Positions 1-11,829 of a stretch of 64,000 bases of DNA are shown piece by piece; position 1 is the first letter of the stretch; the number at the start of each line of letters is the position of its first letter. Both the position numbers and the translations under genes were made by a program. The stretch lies in contig OU612072.1 in NCBI GenBank assembly GCA_914767715.1, positions 17,112,001 to 17,176,000 of the forward strand, given 5' to 3'. Below the pieces are notes generated by a model. It searched no databases and was not told where the DNA came from. It saw nothing but the letters and a program-made list of their open reading frames with translations. This DNA is from Membranipora membranacea. Its lineage: Eukaryota; Bryozoa; Gymnolaemata; Cheilostomatida; Membraniporidae.

Positions 1-1049
1 TAATAGAAAAAAATAATTCGAAAGCAAGCAGGGATAATGACATTCACAATGTAGACCAAGTTTGGCCCAGTTTGCCTGCATTCGGAATCGCTTCCCCCTA
101 CCGATAACTTGACATACTGACTCTCGTGATCTGACTGGGCATGTAGATCACTGATAAACTAGGCTATCATTACCACAAAGAGAATGTCGTAAGGCTAAGT
201 ATGTATCATGCGTGAATTGAATTTGCGCATGTGCAAGAACAATGAGTTTAGTCTGGGTTCTAATTGCAATTTTGGTCTGGGGAGATAGGACATCCCCTGC
301 ATGAATTGCCAGTCAACTTTAGCTAATAGTGACAATAGAAGATAACTCTTTCTAACAATTCCGCACGCATTTGTGAGTGTGCCACCAGAGCAGGTAGCCA
401 ATCAGATGGCTTCGGAATTCCGAGACTCAATTTTGCAGAGATCAGCTCATGCCCAGAGCTGAGCATGCGCAGAATGATAACTTGATACGTCACGGGCAAA
501 TAGATTTTTGCCTGCTGGAGTAAATTGTCTGCTAAGGCGTATAGTTTGTTGATCTTTTGTCTGCGGCTTAACAGTGGAAGGGGAGCCAACTGGAATGCAG
601 TCAAACTGAATTAATTTGATCTACTCATAATACAATATAATACAACACTACTATGTTATGGTAACGCGCGTAACGGAATTTGACCTGGTAGCACTATGCT
701 ATAGTTCCAGTCTATTTGTGAAAGTATATATAGTATATTATCCTATATGTCTTTTTTGAAGCTGGACTAACCTTATAAATCATATGCTGTGTTCAGTGAG
801 GTGGGGATGGTGGAATGGAACGAGGTCAGTGGGATGCGAATTGCGAATGCACGATGTTATGTGAATGGAAGACTTGACCGATATTTTAAGCCATTAACCG
901 AACCATTAACTAAGCCATCAACCAATATGTTTTGGGGATAGTGATATTGCACAATTAGCAGATACAATTGGAATCCTTATTGTTGATCGTTTATTCCAGC
1001 CCAACCCTTATATGGTGTTTCTGCTTTCATCGTTCCATTAATATCTAAC
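1..1049. other. No exon found left of the P450
   Basis: This stretch should be the intron after the I-helix exon of the P450. I looked for the GHDTT, ExxR and heme-binding coding signals on the minus strand and found none. Positions 786-960 resemble diverged parts of the repeat at 2400-2545. Confidence 0.5.
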
Positions 1050-4000
1050 CTCAAACATAAAAGTATCCACTTCGGCTCTGATATCCTCATCAGAGAGACC
1101 TTGACCTGTATTCTCGTCTTTATACTGGAGTAGTGAATCTAGTAATGGTCGATATTTTCCTGATTTGTAATCACCCGCTGCAAATTGCTGCCTTCTTTCC
1201 TTTATCACCTAGAAAATCAAAACCAAAGCATGCGAGAGGGCCAAAATACTTATATAACCAATAATACTTATATTATAGTAGATTTCACATTTCAGGAGAG
1301 ATGTTTACATGTGGATTTTGAGGTCAGCTTAAATGGAGCTTGTCACCTCTTGGCTCGCCCTCAAAATATGCATCCATTCCCATGGATCAAGCTGAGCTGA
1401 AACTTCAAAATATAACTGCCACCACCGGGACTTGAACCCAGGCCACTCTAGCAACTCGGCCACGCCAACTCAGCTCATATAGTGACTTCGGGCTCAGTGC
1501 AAACTAAGAGGTATTCCCATGGTCGATAACCCAATAAAATAGACTCAGTTCGAACCATGGAAAAACATTGGAACAAGCAAATTTTTAGTTTTGACCACGG
1601 CACCTAACACACATTCAATAGAATGTCATAAGTTTTAGGGGCTGAATATTAGAGGAACGAGCTTCGTACTTGTGCCATTTTTGATTTGTAATTATTGACT
1701 GATGAGTACAATTGAGGTTATGTCACAACACCCAATACAAGTTGGACCGAATTTTGAGGGTGTGTAGTACAGTTTGTGGATCAGTGGTAAAATACATAGC
1801 TATGTATTGATTGACGACCTAGTAACAACCTTCAAAAGCTCACGCAGGCTGCTTGACAAAAGCTTCCAAGGGTCAGCTTTGTCAGATTCTGAACTTTTGA
1901 ACCAATCAAAGATGCGAAATGCGGTCCAGCAACCATACATAAATGGCCATATGCTTGTTCAGGGTCAGATATGTTCCCCTAATCCATATAATTTATATCA
2001 GTGGTGCCTACCTTGTTTGTAAACTCGTGAGTTAGCCGGATAAGCCTGTTAGTCTCTCTCCCGACAGGTAGGATATTATCAAACACGACGTCATACCACT
2101 GAAGTATTTCACGTCCTCTCTTCCCAAGCGCATCCTTAATTTTACAAACTGATGTTATGTACTCCGAGTCGCCATTGTTCAGGGCATCTATGGACAATCC
2201 CATCGCCGTAGCTGTTAACAGAGACTTTAAGATAGAAATATACTCCAAAAAAATGAATCCTGATGTCACTCAGAAGTAGACAGGTTTGTGGGATATCTCG
2301 TACTTAATTCTTAAGATTTTTTCAGCCCTCTTCTTTATACCGCTCTTCTGACTGAAAGACAGCTAAATCTCGCTACAAGGTGTCCCAGCAATGGACCATG
2401 TAATGCCAACAACCCTAACACGTACGCTGTGTTGGATAGGGTGGCAATGGTGGAATAGACTGTGGGATGAGCAAACATAGCTCTGAGTAGTGAATAGCGG
2501 TGTGCTTATAAGCGCCATCAACCCATTCCTTTTTGAGAGATGGCGGAATCAGTTAGCATGAATGCTATTCACTGCCAGGCAATTAGTGCCGCAAGAGTTG
2601 TGGGTTCGAGTCCCACTGGTGAAATTATCCATGTTGATTATTCTAGCCCCAGCACCCTCGGGTGTATACCTCTCCTTCAGCGATTGGTACGAACTTGACT
2701 CGCTTGTGTGACCATAATTAAGTTGCAATGTCTGTGGCTGCATTGGATTCAACCTAGCTCTAACACTTTAACATATCACATTAAAGATCTAACCAATTTA
2801 CATGTCTCATTAAAGCTCTTAACACATTAAATTCAGCCATTAGAGTTCTTTCCAAGCAATAACACCCCAAATGAAAAAAAAAGTAGGTAGTCTGATTTTC
2901 CACAATATGAGCTGGATTGTGTAGATTTTTGGCAGGAATTTTTGGCAGGAATTTTTGGCAGGAATTTTTGGCAGGAATTTTTGGCAGGAATTTTTGGCAG
3001 GAAAGGTAGGATTCATAGAGGAGTTAACTCTGTTGGTTGTCTGTCTGGGGGTCTTTCAATTAGAAACAGCCAAAATCACAATTTGATCGCTCACTCCCTG
3101 AGTGAGTGATACCTGCTAGGCTCTCGCTTTCAGATTGCTCACTCACTTGATGGAACTATATACATTCTGAGTGAACGATTTGAGAGCGATTTTGTCTAAT
3201 TGAAAGACCAAGTGAGTGGTAATTTTGGAGCGATGTGATAGTGATAACTTGCTTTAGTAAAGGATCATTCTTTCTAATTGAAAGACCCCCCTGGTTTTCT
3301 CCACACCAACACAATCAGATAGAGCATTGACTACACACTGATTAACTGCACTACAAGAAGACATGGCAGAAATCTTGGTCCCATACCATAAGAACATGAA
3401 GAGTAAGATGGCTCGGACTACCAGAAGGTGCACCAGCAAGTCAAGCCCTATTACTCTGAACCATCCGGCAAAACATCCCAGAGGGGTCAGGAAAATATCG
3501 TGGGTTGATATTGTCAAAAGTTACCTCAAAACATACGCTAACACCACTTCCAATGATCTGGCGCAAGATAGAAAAGTGTGGAGGTCAAATACAGACAGTA
3601 GATGTTTTTAGCTGATACGAGATGTAACCCCGTTACGGACTTTGTCATCAAGCACAAGTAAGTGCTCAAAAATTTGTATCAAATTGAATTCCAGCTCAGA
3701 ATCACTCCAGGGACATACTGTGGCCTGGGCAGGATGTCGGGGCAGTTGGGGCAGCCCAGGCTAAACATACTACCACTGTCATACTTCCATCGGGACTGGG
3801 AAATACTGCTTACCACATATAATATCCAGAGAAGACAAAGTCAAATCAGTAAATATATCATATTCTACTCCAGTATCACAAGCCTCTCTCTGAAGTTTGT
3901 CGACCAAACTCTGAGACGCTTCGTTCATGGTTTGCAGGAAGTCTTGAAGAATATGGAAGTGAAAACTTGGTGTGAGCATCTTCCTGCGTGATCGCCATTG

Positions 4001-7000
4001 GTCTCCCGTACTGTGAAAAAACAATGACAAATTGTGGAGCCCTTATATAGACAATGATCCTGATGATTCTGAATGTTTGTGTTGTTTAATCGAAATATTG
4101 AGTGATGGATTAAGATAGTAAGAAGGTAAGCAACAATTAAACAGTCAGAAACTAGTCTGAGCCCCCAGCCTATTGCTCCCCGTCCGACGACATTCATAAC
4201 ATTGACAAAAGCTATAGGTCACACACTGTTATATTGTTGGATCCTTAGGCTATATGAGGTAAACATGAGAGGAAAAATCCAAACAAATTCTGTAAAGTGC
4301 ATAGACTAGTCAGAAACATTTCATGAAACAATGTGATTAAAACCGGGAAATGAAGTCGCTGTTTTGAGTATTGACTCAATAGATGTGGCTAATGTGTAAA
4401 TATTGACATTGTTATGGGGAACCGCTGTCATATAGATGAAGATCCACCACTGAAATTTCAGGCAATTAAGCTAGTTAAAGGCTACCCAAAGACCAATGCA
4501 TTTTATAGTCTAGCAGTTAATAAAGTCATGTCAGATTTGCATGGTAAAAAAACTCAATGCTCTATTAGGCAGGAATGATTGAGATTGGAAAGAGTGCCTC
4601 CCATAAGGGAAGGTAACTCTCATTCTCTGCATTATGATGGCACTATGAACAGGAAGTGCTTGTGATAAATGTGTCAAAGTGATATCACAGTGCAGAGAAT
4701 GAGCGTTACCTTCCCCTATAGTCCAGTGGCAGCCTACCAAAAATGTGGTTAGAAACGCAACTTCATTTGTGAAATTGGATGGATAAACTCTAAGTAAGAG
4801 TGGATTTTAGGATAGTTTTTCAAGGCGGTCGCAACGGTGATGATATACCTTACACAAAGTTGCACAATAGGCAGCAAATTGCCAGAAGCGCTGCCGAAAG
4901 TGGCCAAAATTGCTGTTTTTTGAGATTCAAAGGTCTACCCTATGATAACCTTATGAGTTGGGCTACTCAAACTCTCCAATCAGATTCATACATACCTTGG
5001 TCAATTTTTGGGATAATATCGGCATGATATCTCAAATATTGAGTGAATGACCAACCTTATAAAAAGTGTTAAAGTGAAAAACGCTGCCGACAAAAGGGAA
5101 AGTGATGAAAAAATGATGATATGGTTTCAAACTATCCAAAATCTGACAGAGCATGTCATAATTAGTAGATTTACGAATTTACATTGGTCTGCCATCATAA
5201 ATAGCCGAGATATGGCCAACAACGGTTACAATACCCCCTTATATCACCTGTATATACTATCATTGAAACGACACTACTTGTTCACTTTTGCAGACGCCTC
5301 GAACACTGACTTCAAATGCTCGTATCGATCTGATTTTTTTATGGTGGTTTGTTTTGACTCCATTAATGACCCAAAACATTTTAATCAGCACTACGCACCT
5401 TTTTGATGATACTTGAAGGAGTTAACCTTTGCTTTACACGCTATATAACCTTATAAAGACGATTTTTATGATACTATAAAGGAAACCTAAAAATACACAC
5501 TATTTGAAAAACGACACACTCAGAGCATTTAAAACTGGTGTTAGGCGATGAGAGGGTCAATACACAGTCACCATAAAAAAATCTGATCAATACGAACATT
5601 CAAAGCCTGTTTTTAGGCAACAGCGTAATTGAAGAAGTAGTTTCGCTTTAATGATAGTTATACACGGTGATATAAGGGGTATTGCAACCGTTGTTGGACA
5701 CATCTCGGCTTGTTATGATATGTATAGTTGTAGATCCACTAATTGTGACATGCTCTTTCCGATTTTGGATGTTTTGAAACCATTTTGATCACTTTCCCTT
5801 TTACCGGCAGAGTTTTTGGCAATTAGCGGCCTATTGTGCAACTTAGTGTAAGGTACAATACTACCATTGCGATCAGCGTGAAAAACTGTACCAGAAACAA
5901 CTGACAAACCTTATCCATCCAAAAGTGCAAATGGAAGTGATAAGATAGGAGGGGGGCTGCCACCGGACTATTATGGGAAGCACTCCTTCTGCCATCAATA
6001 ATTCATGCCAAGCGAGCATTGAATTTTTTCACCATGCGAATCTGACATAACTTTATCATGTAACTGCCTGACTATAACATTCATTGGTTTATTCGTCGGT
6101 AGACTGAAATTTTATGCAGGTAGGATGATTCCTGGGTACCTCACCTGTTAAGTATACCCATACCAAGGAAGCTGTGAAGATAACGATAGTCTTCTGCTTT
6201 GTCCAAAAGTTCATTACTGCTGAGCAGAGTTTCCACCTCCTCAGCGGAGAAGAGAACAATCCACGGTACCTCTAAAATCTTCATCTTCATTATTCTCTTG
6301 TCTCTCATTGTCTCAACTAGGTCTCCCATCTGCTCATAGAATACTACAAACAAGCAGGATAAAACTGTATCGGCAAACAGAACACAGCAGCTCTACTATC
6401 ACACCGTAATCTCTTTTCTAGGAGCTTAAAATTTGGTTGAAAGTCAGTCAACAGTTATCCAAAATGTACTGGTTGACATAAAAATGTCCAAAAATATGGT
6501 CGACTATTTTAGTCATACCATAAACATTGCCTGCGGTGGTCTAAGTGGACTTTTTTCTTTGTGACATCTCCACTCTCTGGATCGAAAACAGCCAAAATGG
6601 CCGCAATGCAGCCGCAGGGAATCTTTTTGCAGCAACATATAGGTCGGATTATGCAAATCCATGCTGTCGAGCACAACATTTATGATCTGAAATAGTATGA
6701 TCGTTAATATGATTGAAATCTGGTCAAAAAGAAACATTTTCACACTTTTTCAAGCACAGAATTTAGTGGGAACTGAATTCTAAGTGTTTCCCCTAAATAT
6801 ATCTTTCTTTCCCACCAGTTCCCACTCATTGCTAATACTGATTACCTATCCTTTAGAGGAAAAAGATTTGCCATCCTTTAGAGGAAAAAGATTTGCACCT
6901 AAAAAGTACAGCGCAACTTAGCAAAAAGCATATGGACCCAGCACAAAATGTCATTTTGGCATTGTAGCATCGCCACTATTTCCTAGAACCCTGTTTTAAA

Positions 7001-8808
7001 ATATGGGTGGCTCATTTCCTTGTTTCATCATCTGCGTTATACTTGGTGAAACTGACATGTGGTGCATCATCATTCATCATCAATAACACATTAGTTTGCT
7101 ATAGTATCTCTATTCTATACTCTCCATCTATTAAAAACCAACACATGTCAACTAACTGAAATGAACACCAAGCAGCTGCTAGTGGTGGCCATTTCAGAGA
7201 TGCGGAAATACTTCACCGAAATTATGCATGAGAAGCAGAGCGCTAAGGGCCACGTTGAATAAAAACCATCATAAGACGCAATTTTGTATGATACTTTTTT
7301 TTACTCAGAATTGCTTTAATTCCATACTTATACACTAATCATTCTTGTGCCCCCCCCCCCCCCGCACCCTCACATCTCCCCGGGCCCTTAGGGCCTCCGG
7401 CCCCCAATCACCGCCATGTCAGGCTATTTTAACATTCGGAAATTTAAAGTTGGCTTTTTGGATGAAAAAGGATGGGCACCCAGGTCCTATCATGTTTGTA
7501 TTGCGTTCTGCCTACAGGATAGTCTTGTGGCATAGAGTATTCTCTTTTTCTCTTTGAACAATCTGTGCATAGGTTATCGCTGCCTTCTTTCAAGAAAGGC
7601 AACTCCCGGAGCTCAAGATTATGAGATACCAAAACCAGCGTACCATTGACGCCAAAATATTTCCAAATTATTTGTTTCCATTGTTTTACAAATTTAAGTA
7701 CAGAGTTTAGGTGTATTAATTCAAGAGACAAACATATGTCTCAACAGTTTGCACATGCAACGGTTGATGAAATTGTTCCTACAATGTTTCAAATTGGATT
7801 TTAGTTATGAATCAGGCAAATCTAAAGCACGGTAAGCACAAACTGTTCCGGCCGCTCCCAATAGTAAGAGTTTGTGGAAAATAATTGCAATCCCATCACG
7901 GTTGCGTTTCCCGCCATCACTTAGAATCATTAACCTGGATATTTAATCTGCATTATTTTCATAAACACACCCTGCTGCTGCTGCTGTTGTTATAGTAAAG
8001 TCATAGTAGAATATGCTGCTGTTTATTCATGCCAATAGTGTTTTCGAGGATGCTTGCTAGTGTCAAGTGAAAATTGAAACTAGATATAAAAATTTCTTGA
8101 TTTTAGGCTTTGTCCATATAGTATGTAAGATACCTGCAATAGCACGGGCAACAGTACCTAAGAAAAGCGGAAGCCTTGGAACACTGAAAAAGTCATTCTT
8201 TGATGCTCTAAAGTTAAAACAAATATAAACCCGAGAAAATCTAGTTGATGCCAATAGTCAAGTTCACCATCATGAGATCAAGACCTCAATTTCCATTTTC
8301 GAGATCCAAGATAAACAATAAACCAGGGGCCGACAGCCAAATTTGTGAATGAGACCTGCTTGTCAGCTAGGTTCTCACTCATGATTCGCTCACGATTCAT
8401 ATACATTCTGAGCGAGCAAACTGGGATTGAATTTGTTTGATTGAATGTCCAGATGAGAGATAATTTTGAGCGATATGAGAGTGATAACTTGCTTTGGCAA
8501 AGTATCACTCATTCTAATTGACAGACCCCCCCCCCCCCCCTCTGTCTGACTGACTTACCACATGGGTCCCCGCTGAGGGAAAGCATGTCTCCAACAAAAG
8601 GATAATCCTTAATACCAGGTATCTGATCTATCAGTCGTTTGTGTCTACTAGTCTTCCATAATATATACCATGTGACCAGTGCAGCGTTAGTAGCTATAAG
8701 AGAGGCTGTCAGCTTATTCTGCTGAACAAATCCTCTGACCCAGGTGCATGATCCCTCCAGGAAATCTCCTAGCTTTCCTAGTTTATCCATATTGAAATAG
8801 TGAAGCAA
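1050..8808 (-). CDS. CYP4: Cytochrome P450, CYP4 family (CYP4V-like), 3' part off window
   Basis: Five exons join in phase: 8559-8808, 6145-6343, 3814-4010, 2012-2211 and 1050-1208, all with GT-AG borders, giving 335 residues. Seen: a start at 8808, an N-terminal hydrophobic anchor ([17 protein letters not shown]), the proline-rich [11 protein letters not shown] stretch, the C-helix motif [17 protein letters not shown], the SSLDIIC-ATAMG segment, and the pre-I-helix block [16 protein letters not shown]. These are diagnostic of animal CYP4 enzymes and closest in my recollection to CYP4V2. The family makes ER-anchored monooxygenases that commonly omega-hydroxylate fatty acids. The oxygen-binding GHDTT, ExxR and heme-cysteine exons are not in positions 1-1049 and should lie left of the window. 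Intron 1 carries a truncated MITE beside the donor; intron 2 holds a 1.6-kb foldback element. No frameshift or stop is seen in the exons, so it looks intact as far as visible. Confidence 0.9.
1312..1477 (-). repeat. tRNA-derived SINE (family C)
   Basis: On the minus strand the head reads GAGCTGAGTTGGCGTGGCCG ... GGGTTCAAGTCCCGG, a tRNA-Leu/Ser-like A box and B box. The body (GAGGTCAGCTTAAATGG ... CACCTCTTGGCTCGCCCTC on the plus strand) recurs at 35114-35256. Confidence 0.65.
2335..2730 (+). repeat. Composite dispersed repeat ending in tRNA-like SINE (family D)
   Basis: The left part (GACAGCTAAATCTCGCTACA ... GGCAATGGTGGAATAGACTG ... GCCATCAACCCA) recurs at 36085-36265. The right part has an A-box-like TCAGTTAGCATG and B-box GGGTTCGAGTCCCA, followed by GCCCCAGCACCCTCGGGTGT. 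The SINE part recurs inverted at 23335-23475. Confidence 0.6.
2924..3004 (+). repeat. 13-bp minisatellite
   Basis: About six near-perfect tandem copies of ATTTTTGGCAGGA, lying in an intron of the P450 gene. Confidence 0.9.
3048..3290. mobile_element. MITE with GGGGTCTTTCAATTAGAAA termini
   Basis: Terminal inverted repeats of about 19 bp (GGGGTCTTTCAATTAGAAA) with inner GCTCACTC/GAGTGAGC-type inverted motifs. A CTG flanks both ends (3045-3047 and 3291-3293), a candidate 3-bp target duplication. Related copies: 8335-8531 (truncated) and 30664-30860 (inverted); a fragment lies at 17505-17580. Confidence 0.7.
4477..6105. mobile_element. Large foldback (long inverted repeat) element
   Basis: The two halves are diverged reverse complements. 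The outer arms (ACCCAAAGACCAATGCA ... near 4484 and TGCCTGACTATAACATTCAT near 6066) pair; 4780-4905 pairs with 5770-5930 (TTGCACAATAGGCAGCAAAT / reverse of ATTAGCGGCCTATTGTGCAA); 5090-5400 pairs with 5480-5800. The centre is near 5440. No transposase frame is visible. It sits in an intron of the P450 gene. A 0.3-kb relative is at 52557-52855. Confidence 0.75.
8335..8531 (+). mobile_element. Truncated copy of the GGGGTCTTTC MITE
   Basis: Shares CATACATTCTGAGCGAGC, GAGAGTGATAACTTGCTTTG and the TCTAATTGACAGACCCCC end with 3048-3290; the left end is lost. A poly-C run of about 14 follows, and the donor of P450 exon 1 begins about 20 bases further on. Confidence 0.6.
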
Positions 8809-11800
8809 TGCGCAAGCTTAGCACCATGCAAGGTTCAATTATAGCTGCAATATTGAAAAAGCCAGCAGCTCAGGCAGTCAAGGCGCTTGGCTTATCAGCA
8901 CATCGTAAATAGAGATTGCAAGCTTATTCGACTACGTTATGACTTACAAGTTCACCTCGAAGATAAAGCAGTCATGGGCCAATGACCTCTCAAGAAGTGT
9001 TATCAATGTTTACAAGCTATAGCTATGTATGTTAAACTATGCAAGGTTGTTGCTGAAATATTGAGGATTTTATTTCCCTGTATGAATTTCTTCATGCAAA
9101 GGAATGTCATGAGAACTAGATGATACATTTGGTGCATCATAGAAAAGCTTCAGTGTTTCTAGACTAACAGAAATAATTTTAGGGAGCATTTATTACCCCT
9201 CTAACCCGATTAACCCTGCACACTATGGTTTGAGATTCGAAACTCTCCTGCTGTAATCAGGGCCTTTTTCACTGTGATCTAGTAAACTGTAAACTGTTCC
9301 TAAAAACTGTATCTTTAATTCTGCCAATTTTCTTTGGACTTTCAGCTGTCACTGACTACTGCCCTACCTATCACTGTACAGACTAGCTGTAAATCACTTT
9401 AGAGGAGCATCAACGCCAGCGGTGATATAAAAACAGGCAAAGACAAAGACAATAAATACTGATAACCGAGTAGTTTATAATTAGCTTCACTTACCGTAGC
9501 TTTTTTAAATGAATTAGTTGTCACTGTTATGTTCATCCGTGTACATTAGTGCACGAGTGCACCAAGCGCCCATGAACAATACACTAATCATAAAAGCTAC
9601 TACTGCTTGATTGAGAGTATCTATGACCGACAGCCCTTAATGGTGTTTGGGGTGATCGCAGCCGTAGGTATCTGAGGTTGTTGGATGCTGGAACAAATCA
9701 ATTGTGAAAGCCCAACCCTCCCCCCCCTCAGTAGTGTCAGGGTGACAATTTTTAAAGCATGCACCAGTACTATAAACAAATTGATATATTATGTCAGGGT
9801 GACAATTTTTAAAGCATGCACCAGTACTATAAACAAATTGATATATTATGTTAGGGTGACAATTTTTAAAGCATGCACCAGTACTATAAACAAATTGATA
9901 TATTTCTTGAGATTCGTTATCAGACAGGATAAATACCAGACAGAATTACTGTACCGAAGGAATGGCAAAAAAAACCAACAAAAGCAACTTTCTGCGGGTA
10001 ATAGCTCAACCAGAGAGAATGTTTTCAACACCATCTCTGAGGGTAGTCGTTACCACGATAAACCGACAATAACAATTTTCTGCGGTGATAGCTCAACCAG
10101 AGAAAATGTGCAATCAAATTTGCATCACCATCTTTGAGGGTAGTCGCTACCATGATAAAAGCATATGCAGAGATCTTAGTATTACTAAAGTTTTTTTTTG
10201 AGAGATCTAAGCGAACGCTTCCAACTGCATGCCAGTAACTGGGCTTGATCCATGGAAAAGAAGCTAGGGTGGTGAAATTTGCTGACGTTTTTAAACGTGA
10301 CAATAAAATGAGACACACAACATCATCTTCCTTTAAACCTCATTTTGAACACGAGGTGATGGTACAATCCATAAGTCCATAAGTCCATAAATCCATATCC
10401 ATATCCATATCTAAATCCATAAATCCATAATCTCATAAATATTAATGATTTTACATTATAGTTGAATTTTAAGGTGTTGGGATTTTATTGTGAAACTAAC
10501 GGTGAAATTAAAAGTACACAGAATTATTAACAGCCTATCAGTAGATAGGATTTTATTTAGATAAAAACAACACTTAATGGTGTTTTATTACAACTGTAAA
10601 TTAACCATGGTTTGCGGAGATTTCTATTTTAGCATCAGCTTATTATTGCGTCTCTGCCTTCTGCTATATATGATGCGATGAACGAGAATTGAAATAATAT
10701 CATACTATACACTACACACACTACAAGAAGAAAGAGAATATAACTACAAGTCACCACCAACTTCAATAATACTTGCACCAGCTACACCTTGCCTGCTACT
10801 TATATCATCAAAGTGAAACTACCTGCTTGCACAACAATTATATCATCATCAAAGTGAAACTGCCTGACAAAGCTGCATCATGTATACACCATTGAACACA
10901 CCAATAAAGATATGCAGCAGACACAGCTTCAGGCAGTAGCAACAGGACCGTCGCCTTTACGCCTTACGGTATCATTTTAAGCAGTTAGTATTAAGACAGG
11001 AAAGCAACAGGACCGTTGTCCTATTTTAGCAGTGTCTTAGATTGTGAAGTAAAATAATTGATTGTATCATATAATATATTGTATTGTTGTGTAATTCGAA
11101 GTTATACCAACTTATCTGTGCGATCAGTGACTAAATCAGCACTCATCTGGCATTCTGGCATATAACCAAGGATAAGAGTGCAAAGACAGTCAGGTTAGAA
11201 TATTCAGAACGCCTTTTAATATTTTTAACCTTATATAAATATTTTATATGTGTATTTTGTCTCAATTGAATTAAATGGTCAGGGTAATTAAATAAATAGT
11301 CTTAGTCTAAACAGATTAGTTTTATGCCTGTCTGGTTGACACAAATAATTGGTAATCAAAGCCGCTTGACTCTTTAGTAGTCACAATATTCAAAGGCAAT
11401 CCAAACTTCACGCACTTGTAGACGGCCTTGTCGGCGCTTTCATGTAATAGATCATAAACAGATATCAAAAGTTGCAATATATATAACTTGACTGTGTATT
11501 ATAATAATCTTGAATTAAATTTAAGTTAACACTCGTGACGACGTCTAGTGAATTAAGCTCATGAGTAGATAAACAGTGCGTGTATTACATTTTGTCAGGA
11601 AATTAATTGATGTCGTTCATTGATGACCATCAGAATTTATAGCAACAGTGTATTGTGTATCAGCCTATAGTAGATCAGTGTATTGTGTATCAGCCTATCA
11701 TTGAGACCCTTCTGTGGGTTATATAATGATTCATAATTCGAGCGATGGCTTTCAGTGCTAAACTAAATAGAACCCTAAACTAAATATAAAAGCCCTCTCG

Positions 11801-11829
11801 CTCATCAGAGTAGACTCGGAGCAAGCTAA
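8809..11829. other. Intergenic, repeats only
   Basis: Between the P450 start and the tetraspanin stop I see no convincing exon. It holds the 57-bp triplication (9736-9904), a diverged duplication near 9995-10160 sharing ATAGCTCAACCAGAGA and GGGTAGTCG, a CCATAA/CCATAT-type degenerate repeat (10365-10436), and a doubled GTGTATTGTGTATCAGCCTA (11650 and 11679). Confidence 0.6.
9736..9904 (+). repeat. 57-bp tandem triplication
   Basis: Three almost identical 57-bp units beginning GTCAGGGTGACAATTTTTAA at 9736, 9793 and 9850. The unit is a multiple of three, so it stays open in one frame, but nothing else suggests coding. Confidence 0.92.

Noticed and set aside
1774-2022. Frames near P450 exon 4 as an extra exon
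   Set aside because: Exon 5 (1050-1208) beginning VIKERRQQF joins exon 4 directly in phase, so no exon is missing.
5047-5406. 119-residue plus frame
   Set aside because: Lies in one arm of the foldback element; the other arm does not keep the frame and no transposase motif is present.
7345-7365. Poly-C and other homopolymer runs (8526, 14590, 34300, 45240, 60655)
   Set aside because: Simple sequence, possibly length-miscalled; no associated feature.
7444-7731. 95-residue minus frame in P450 intron 1
   Set aside because: Not P450-like and not needed by phase; exons 1 and 2 join exactly without it.
9685-10137. 150-residue plus-strand frame
   Set aside because: Openness comes from the 57-bp triplication, whose unit is divisible by three; no domain, and no splice or start context.
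11783-11792. TATAAAAG as a plus-strand promoter or LTR
   Set aside because: It lies just after the tetraspanin stop on the other strand; no TG...CA bounds, primer site or plus-strand gene follows.
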